Assembly (NCBI GenBank): GCA_022828595.1
Contig: JAKGHH010000006.1
Span: forward strand, 17,790,499 to 17,854,498
Length of the DNA: 64,000 bases
Source of the DNA: Nelumbo lutea
Lineage: Eukaryota > Streptophyta > Magnoliopsida > Proteales > Nelumbonaceae
Reading direction: 5' to 3'
Shown here piece by piece: positions 57,927 to 64,000 of the stretch (its first letter is position 1; every line of letters begins with the position of its first letter). The position numbers were made by a program, and so were the translations under genes. The notes beneath the pieces were generated by a model. It made no database searches. It was not told the DNA's origin and was given only the letters and a program-made list of their open reading frames with translations.

Positions 57927-58153
57927 TATAAGTCCCAATCGCCTCTTCGGCATGGGCAGATAAGTCCCAGTCGTCTCTTCAGCATGGGCAGATAAGTCTT
58001 AGTCGCCTCCTTAGCATAGGCATGCTAAGACCTAGTTTCCTCTTCAACATGGGCAATCTAAGACCTAGTCACTTTGGCATAGGCAACCTAAGACCTAATC
58101 GCTTTGGCATAAGCAACCAAGAACCTAGTCACTTCAGCATGGGCAAACAAGTA
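57927..58153. repeat. Short tandem repeats of about 30-40 bp in spacer
   Basis: Units of the type AAGTCCCAATCGCCTCTTCG followed by GCATGGGCAGAT recur about seven times with variation between pol and the antisense gene. Confidence 0.7.
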
Positions 58154-58493
58154 GCTTGTGCACAGACATGTCGGGCTTATACCCTACAGTGTCTGTTCAC
58201 TTCGGTGTACATTCAAATCAGGTTATCCCTAATCGGACCTAGCTCATCAGCTCGGTACTTCGGGAGTGATCCATACTTAGAAAAACTTTGCACAACAAAG
58301 AATTTTGAAACTACTACATTGTATGTATTAATGAAAGAGACTTCAAAGTACACACAAAAAAAAGGAAGAGTTACATTTACTCAACTAAGCTCGGAGGCTC
58401 AGGACATCAGATATGTACAGGGGGTTCTAGAAAAGAGGTAGATAATCATCGGCTGATATGGGGCTCCTCATCCCCAACAGTATCTCCAGAAGA

Positions 58494-60488
58494 CTAGTCG
58501 GTCTCCATACAATCCTCGGCAGTAGCGTCTCTATCTCCCTTCTTCATTGTTTCTTCATCAAGGAGGTTGTCGTCACTCTCCTCCTCAAAGTTTGGGTCCT
58601 TGATAACCTCCCTAGACATCTCCTCGGTGACTCTGGATGTGGTGATAGTGCTGAGGTTGAGCTTGGGGAACTCACGCTGTGTCAGCCACCTACTGAGCTT
58701 GAAGCCCTTGCGATAGGCCATTGTGTCGGTCTCAATCAGTAATTTGCACTGCTCCTCCAAAGACTTATACTTCTCAATGGCCTAAACTTTGGCATCCTTG
58801 ATCGCGTCATCGAAGATCTCCGTTCGCTCCTTCACGAGCTCCTCGAGGTTCTCCTTCTCCCTCTAGAGAGCCTCCCTTTCCTCATTGAGTTTCTTCTTCT
58901 CCTTCCTCAACAGCACGACCAGCTCCTTCTGAGCTCACGCATCCTTCTACAGCTTATGAGTTTCACCACAAGATAAGTCTGGTTCACACTGAATGCTCCT
59001 AGAGGTTTCTTCAGCTTGTAGGGCCTGCTTTAGATGCACCTCAGATTGGCAAGATGGAAAGTGAATGGCAAAGTTCACCTACCAAGGAATAAACAAAATT
59101 TAAGTGCCAAAAAAGAGTGATAGAGAGCACCATCCAAGGATTAGATAAGTACCACCATACAATGACTAGCTGCTTTGGCCCCGAGCTGAGCCACTAGTAG
59201 ATCGAGCCATTGCACAACCTCCTTGGTGAAGACCGCATCCTTACTCTTGAGGAGACCAAGCTTCGGGGTCAAAATGCTCTAAGCCGCCTGGGACGAGTCA
59301 TCCCCCGAAGGGGTGGCTACCTAAGTGGACTGGGGCTCGGACACTGGAGCCTCCTCAAGTAGGTGAGGTGGAGAAGCCCTACCTTGATCTTCCTCGACCA
59401 AGTCAATAACGAGAGGATGCTCGGGGACGGTGGTGTCAACGTTGGATGTGGTGGCGGCCTCATGGGGATGGGCCTTCTTGGAGGCCTTCATCTTCTTCCC
59501 CCTCTTCATGCTTTCAAAGAGCTTGGTAACAGGGATAGCAGCCATGGCTCCTACAAAAGGTAATGAACAGATCAATTGCAAGATTAAGACAAGTTGCGGA
59601 AAAAAAAAAAAACGAGTGTGTGCACCAAGATAGCGACCTACCAGGAGGACTCAACCCAACTTGTATGAGCTTTTCTTTGAACACGAAGTCTTCGAACTTC
59701 AACCCTAGCTTCGCCCAAGATCAGACTTCCTCCTGTGTCTCTTTGTCCAACCTGATGCTAGGGTCCTAAATGGCAGGCCTTCAGTGAGTTGGAAATGGCC
59801 ACCCACAGTGTTACATACCATGAAGTAGTGCTTCTTCTCCCGGGACTTTGTTGGGGAGGTTACGCAAAATTTTGTAACTAGGACAGAGAGACATGTAGTA
59901 GCTTTGCCTATGCTCCAGGAAAACACAGACGGAGTTCTATTTTATGGAGCAGATCAAAGAAAATATGTTGAGGGTCAAGGGCCATCTGTAGTCATGAAAA
60001 AGGGAGATGATACTTACAATGTTGTGGGTCGAGTTAGGGTGGAACTAATCTATGGCGATGTCAAAAAATTTGACGACCTCGATGAGAAAGGGGTAAAGTG
60101 AGAAACGCACCCCAGCTATGAGCTGTTCCTCGAACACCACGATCTCGTCGTGACCGTGGTCCCAAGGAAACCTTCCTAAGGGGATACTATATACAAGGTT
60201 GTCGGGCAGGTTGTACCGAGCTACCAGAGACAAGAGTCTGTCAGCCATCATTATGGAAGGACTGAAGCTGTTTGGTCCCCGAGCTTGGCGCAAAGTGGAG
60301 GCCCCCTTGCCGGAAGCCTCGCACTCCTATCGAGGTGAGTCCTCCTTGGACGGGTTGGAGTTTGAACCCCGCACTGAGTTATTCACCCCAGCAGGGTGTG
60401 ACTCTGTGGCCAGTGCCGAGGTGCCCACCTCGACCCCGGATGACTCTTCACTCCCGTCAAAATGACAACCTAAGCTAACGCTAGACAT
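58494..60488 (-). pseudogene. Antisense ORF of the Tat-type element, three exons
   Basis: The minus-strand ATG at 60488 starts MSSVSLGCHFDG, similar to MSSGDSLLDEP at 12380. In the same frame follow GPNSFSPSIM, LVARYNLPDNLVYSIPLGRF and EQLIAGVRFSLYPFLIEVV (PF04195-type block). A stop lies near 60335. TTTTGTAG/GAGCCATGG at 59551 is a likely acceptor opening the Lys-rich exon 2 (MKRGKKMKASKKAHPHEA); CTTGGTAG/GTGAAC at 59079 opens the coiled-coil exon 3, which ends FKLSRWLTQREFPKLNLSTI and an acidic tail. Both acceptors and the following bases match those at 13224 and 13778. Role unknown; frame damage shows it is dead. Confidence 0.75.
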
Positions 60489-60956
60489 ACCAAACTAGAG
60501 GAAAAAGACAAAAAGAAACAGAAACAAAGAGAAATGAGCTCACCAAGAAGACCGAAGGAAGCGAAAAGACCTCGAATGCAAAGGCAACTAACACTGACCT
60601 GGAAGACTGAAGCGCGACCTCAACAAACTCGAGCACACAATATGTGGCGAGAAAAATGGGCCCCTCTGACCCTTATTTATAGCCACTGCAACCGAGACTC
60701 AACGGTCGAGATTTACACGATCCGACAGCTCCCATGAAAACCGGTTGCACGCCACCAAAGTGAAATCGGTTGAGCACGCGATTTGACATCCGCAAAGTTT
60801 ATAAATGGTGTGGCATCCGCGCGTACCCAGTACACGATGTAGGGTATTCCCTGGTCGAGCCAAACAAGTCATGAAGGTCCAACCAAAGAGCCACTTGGAA
60901 GTCATGCCAAATCGACCTAGGCTCGCCATGAACTCCCCACGCCGAGTTAGGACCCC
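60489..60956. mobile_element. Tat 3' untranslated region
   Basis: It lies between the antisense start and the polypurine tract and probably contains the antisense gene's promoter. On the minus strand TATAAATA occurs near 60676 (plus TTATTTATA), and is the equivalent of TATAAATAAT near 12220. The frames here are unsupported. Confidence 0.5.
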
Positions 60957-60979
60957 AGGCACGGGGAGTGGAGGGCAAT
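60957..60979 (+). other. Polypurine tract
   Basis: GGCACGGGGAGTGGAGGGCA precedes TGATGAGG, the start of the 3' LTR. Confidence 0.75.
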
Positions 60980-61485
60980 TGATGAGGGGTGATTTGGCCC
61001 AACCTAATAAGTTAAGGATACGTGGATGCGACTTGCCAGTCAGATGACAAATCAGCATGTGGTGCCACATAACCGAACCCAGAAGCTTGTCCTTTGTCTC
61101 CGAACTTCTCGGGATCACACCGCGTAACTGTAGGCCTTATCTTCGCCCCGCTCGAATCGGAGGAAAATGGTAAGCCTCATAACTAGTACGTTATCCTCCT
61201 TCTAAAGTGGAACGGATCCCTACGTCATTGGTCGAGGATTCTGAGAGCATTTCACGAGACCCACGGTAGCCTAGATATATAAGGCCATCAACCCCCAAGA
61301 CTCAAGTACACGCGATTACTTGCTCACTCGCCTACTTGCATTCAAAATTTCAGCTCGCAACCAGAGTTTAATACTAACTTAAGCATCGGAGCGACCTCAC
61401 CGGGTTAGCCACCTTGGTCCAGCTCACTACGCGATTAGTGTCCAGGTGATCTTCCAGCTAGGAGCTTCCAGATCGCACACCATCA
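60980..61485 (+). repeat. 3' LTR of the Tat-type element
   Basis: It is 506 bp, starts TGATGAGGGGTGATTTGG and ends CACCATCA, directly followed by the duplication GGTTT. TATATAAGG lies at 61276. Confidence 0.88.
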
Positions 61486-61729
61486 GGTTTTTCTTCATTC
61501 TTCTTCAGGTCTTAATTTTATTTCCTTTGTATTGCAATCATACAAAATATTGAAATAAAAATAAACCATTATTTGCACCAAAAGCATTTGCACTACCATA
61601 GTTTTGCATCAATGCAAATAAGTTGGCATTCCAACCAAAAAATATCGTTGGGACAAAATTACGCCAATAACTTCACACAATTGGTTCACAAAATCACAAT
61701 TATCAAAATTCCAAGTTTATCTTATGTGA
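61486..61729. repeat. Repeat block, non-coding
   Basis: It continues the block interrupted at 43192 and matches 17020-17262 and 35370-35621. Confidence 0.65.
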
Positions 61730-61800
61730 GCGTATCTGGTGTAGTCGTATCATAGTACCCTCCCACGGTATTGACCAGGGTTCGTTTCCCTGGATACGCA
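61730..61800 (+). tRNA. tRNA-Gly(CCC)
   Basis: The 71 nt fold into a cloverleaf: acceptor GCGTATC/GATACGC is fully paired, the anticodon arm is GTACC-CTCCCAC-GGTAT with anticodon CCC, and the T stem CAGGG/CCCTG is intact, with discriminator A. TGTTTTG follows, giving a T-run suited to RNA polymerase III termination. Flaws: the D loop has TCG where AGTGG-type text is expected (G18 lost) and the T loop is TTCGTTT (A58 changed). It may be active or a recent pseudogene. Confidence 0.7.
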
Positions 61801-62212
61801 TGTTTTGTTTCCATTAACAACCTTGTGGACTTTAAACTCTGTCATATATGACTCTAGAGTAGATCAATAATTGCATTTTTACCAAAAACAAAAATAGTTA
61901 CTATATCCAAACAGTTCCCTAATCTAACCATTGTCATCTAAATAATTTAGGAATAATCTTTTTGCAAGGCCATGGGATGTTACAACTTAGTAATATACAT
62001 TTTCTCTGCGCTTTTGGCAAGTGAAGATTCAGAATGCAACTCTAGTAAAATCAAACTAAACAAATTTGATTGATACAAGAACAGACAATTCCAAGATCAA
62101 ATGCTGATTCGGATTTGGTGGTTGAATGGTGGTTTAGAATTCATAATGGAATTCAGAATCAGTAGTTAATGAAAAATAATATAGCTATCCTGTTGTGCAA
62201 ACTTGGAAATAG
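61801..62212. repeat. Repeat block, non-coding
   Basis: It matches 17334-17735. No gene. Confidence 0.6.
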
Positions 62213-63246
62213 GGCTGTTAATTGGACTGGGTTTGGTCTAATTCGATCTAGTTCAGGGACCAAATCTGATCCAAATCTATCCAATTCAGTTCAGCTGAAA
62301 TGCAAATGGACCATGAAACTTTAAAAGAAACATGAAATCCCAGAAAATATAAAAAATTGTATAAATATACTAAAATTTCCACAAATTTATAAGATCCATA
62401 TCTCAAGTTTCAGCCCTTATATATTGATTTATCTATCCATATTGTTTTCTCGTCCTTACTAATCGTCCTATATTGACAAAGCTTATCACTTCTCTCAAGT
62501 GATTCAATACATTGTTTGTACCAGCTCACTTCTGACATCTGAACTTGCTGCGGCGGTTCAAGTAGCATTTGGTTATGGAGGTGCATCACCACCGGAGAGA
62601 ACGCTTGACAGAGAGCGAGAGAATCCTGTTCCAGAGTTTCTTCGAACCGCCGAAGAGAAGAGCCGCCGGAGAGAATCCTTTCCACAGAGAGAAGAGCCAC
62701 CCTGATAGACGACCGCCAGAGAAGAGATGCTTCGAACGTTCGAATAGGATTTTCAGAACGCCGAAGAAGAGTTGCTTCAGAGTTCAGACGACTGCCAGAG
62801 AAGAGATGCTTCGAACGTTCAAACAGGGTTTTCAGAACACCAGAGAAGAGTTGCTTCAGAGCTCAGACGACTGCCGGAGAAGAGATTCTTCGAATGTTCG
62901 AATAGGGTTTTCAGAACACCGGAAAAAAGTTGCTTCAGAGCTCAGATGACCGCCGAAGAAGAGATGCTTCGAACATTCGAACAGCGTTTTCAGAGCATTG
63001 GAGAAGAGTTGCTCCAGAGTTCAGGCACCACCGGAGAAAAGTTGCTTCAGAGCACCGAAGGTTTCTTGTCTAGTTTCGGTTTTGGTTTTGATTCAATCGG
63101 TAGGGTTTGGAGAATGGCGATTGAACTATTGGGTTTTGGTTTAGGGCTGACTAAAACCAATAATAATACGACCATTTCATTTTGGATTGGCGCAACCCAA
63201 TAACTATAATGGATTGTCCAAAATAAGATTTGGATGGGTTAGGATT
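62213..63246. mobile_element. Insertion of about 1 kb with tandem repeats, left end hAT-like
   Basis: The left end TAGGGCTGTTAATTGGACTGGG (from about 62212) resembles the MITE end at 37992. The paralog at 17730-17755 lacks the whole segment. The right end has no clear inverted copy. Most of the inside is a 79-bp tandem repeat; several overlapping open frames there are repeat artefacts. Confidence 0.5.
62710..63026. repeat. 79-bp tandem repeat, four copies
   Basis: CGACCGCC/CGACTGCC-type starts lie at 62710, 62789, 62868 and 62947, an exact 79-base period; each unit contains GAAGAGATGCTTCGAACGTTCG and TTTTCAGAACACC-like text. Looser relatives extend left to about 62600. Confidence 0.88.
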
Positions 63247-63699
63247 CAATTATCCCATCCTATGATCGAAAGAAATGCCTATCAACAAATGAATTCAAAA
63301 AAGTTATGGATTCAATTTAAGTATGTTAATTAGCGGGGATTTGTGTAATGCACGGAATTGTTAAGTTAAAATAAACAATAATAACATTAAGAGTATACAA
63401 TTATTTTATATAATAAGTAATAATCATTTATATTTTATGTATTATTTTAATACTTTTTTACAATACAAAAATAAGGATTGTTTATCGGTCTTAGTGATAG
63501 TAATTTTTCCCATTTCCCTGATCTCCATGGTATCTGCCTCGAATAGGGCAAGGATGGGGGTGATTTTCCCCCGTACAAGGACGAAGATGGGGACACTTTT
63601 ATCCCCATTGGAGGGGATGCTGCAGGGACAGGGAGAGTACTCCCTGCCCTGTGTGGATCCCAATCCCCGCTAATATATGTGTATATATACATTTATATG

Positions 63700-63752
<53 letters not shown>

Positions 63753-64000
63753 CTATATGTTTGAATTTTTTGAGTCTTTTCTAATAGGATTGTAAATCTT
63801 AATTATTTTATTTTATTTTTAAATAAAATAAAAAAAAACAAAAACATAATGGTTCGCATTATAAAGAATCACGAGTGGGGATTCCCATGGAGACGGGGAT
63901 GAGAAGAGGCTCCTCGTCCCCATCCCACCCTGTTGCCATTCCGAATTAAATAAATGAAACTAACCAACCCGATTTCTAGTATTTCCAATCGGCTTTGGTT
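63247..64000. repeat. Repeat block with GGGATGGGGA-type element and (AT)n run
   Basis: The block matches 3281-3840 and 17750-18540. The short element spans about 63495-63945, ending CTGTTGCCATTCC. An (AT)n tract lies at about 63700-63740. No gene. Confidence 0.6.

Larger units (their letters stand above)
43193..61485 (+). mobile_element. Tat-type Ty3/gypsy retrotransposon, 18.3 kb with nested copia
   Basis: LTRs begin TGATGAGG and end CACCATTA (5') or CACCATCA (3'). The perfect 5-bp duplication GGTTT flanks the whole (43188-43192, 61486-61490), and the paralog at about 35365 shows the empty site. Order inside: primer site, leader, gag, protease, reverse transcriptase, two RNase H-like parts, integrase, repeat spacer, antisense ORF, polypurine tract. 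The second RNase H-like part and the antisense extra ORF point to the Tat lineage. A copia element is nested at 45042-52333 and about 740 bases of leader are present on both of its sides. All genes are broken. Confidence 0.9.

Noticed and set aside
62569..63203. 126- and 143-codon frames
   Set aside because: They are produced by the 79-bp tandem repeat; the same peptide motifs appear in shifted frames.

Overview
The window is plant nuclear DNA from an intergenic, transposon-dense region of a flowering plant. The plant origin rests on Ty1/copia and Ty3/gypsy elements with plant-type primer binding sites, a CACTACAAGAAAA transposon end, plastid-pathway host gene fragments (starch synthase II, stearoyl-ACP desaturase) and high AT content with many MITEs. 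The species cannot be named from the sequence. I see no intact host protein gene; nearly every long open frame belongs to a decayed mobile element.

Layout: 10-1493 is a copia LTR inserted in the antisense ORF of a Ty3/gypsy Tat-type element whose 3' LTR ends near 3280. 3281-7707 is AT-rich repeat DNA with several MITEs. 7708-10586 is the most striking object: a compact LTR retrotransposon with matched LTRs, primer site, polypurine tract and a perfect TAGAA target duplication, whose interior is an intronless piece of starch synthase II fused in frame to gag-like and pol-like ends. 11082-14551 is a truncated reverse-oriented Tat element with its antisense gene. 14552-24457 is mosaic repeat DNA, including a 3.1-kb hAT-type element (20558-23635) with an exact 8-bp target duplication. 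24458-30554 is another reverse Tat fragment, itself interrupted by a putative solo LTR. At about 30555 the sequence from 20738 onward starts again, indicating a tandem duplication of about 9.8 kb; in the second copy the Tat element is reduced to a solo LTR (33906-34549). 40723-42985 starts with a CACTA end and 76-77-bp subterminal repeats and carries one exon of a stearoyl-ACP desaturase gene. 43193-61485 is an 18.3-kb Tat-type element (TSD GGTTT) with an internally deleted copia element nested at 45042-52333. The window ends in the same repeat DNA, with a tRNA-Gly(CCC)-like gene at 61730-61800 and a 79-bp tandem repeat.

Three themes tie the region together. First, one non-coding segment (blocks near 3.3-7.7, 10.6-11.1, 14.6-20.6, 20.6-24.4, 30.6-35.7, 35.7-43.2 and 61.5-64 kb) occurs repeatedly in the same order and serves as landing ground for the elements; paralogous copies supply empty sites that confirm several insertions. 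Second, host genes were captured twice by different routes, RNA-mediated (starch synthase) and probably DNA-mediated (desaturase). Third, four Tat-type copies carry an antisense gene, and three of them share apparent splice acceptors, so it looks like a real spliced gene rather than a chance frame. Element coding regions are broken by stops and by G-to-A type changes at catalytic positions.
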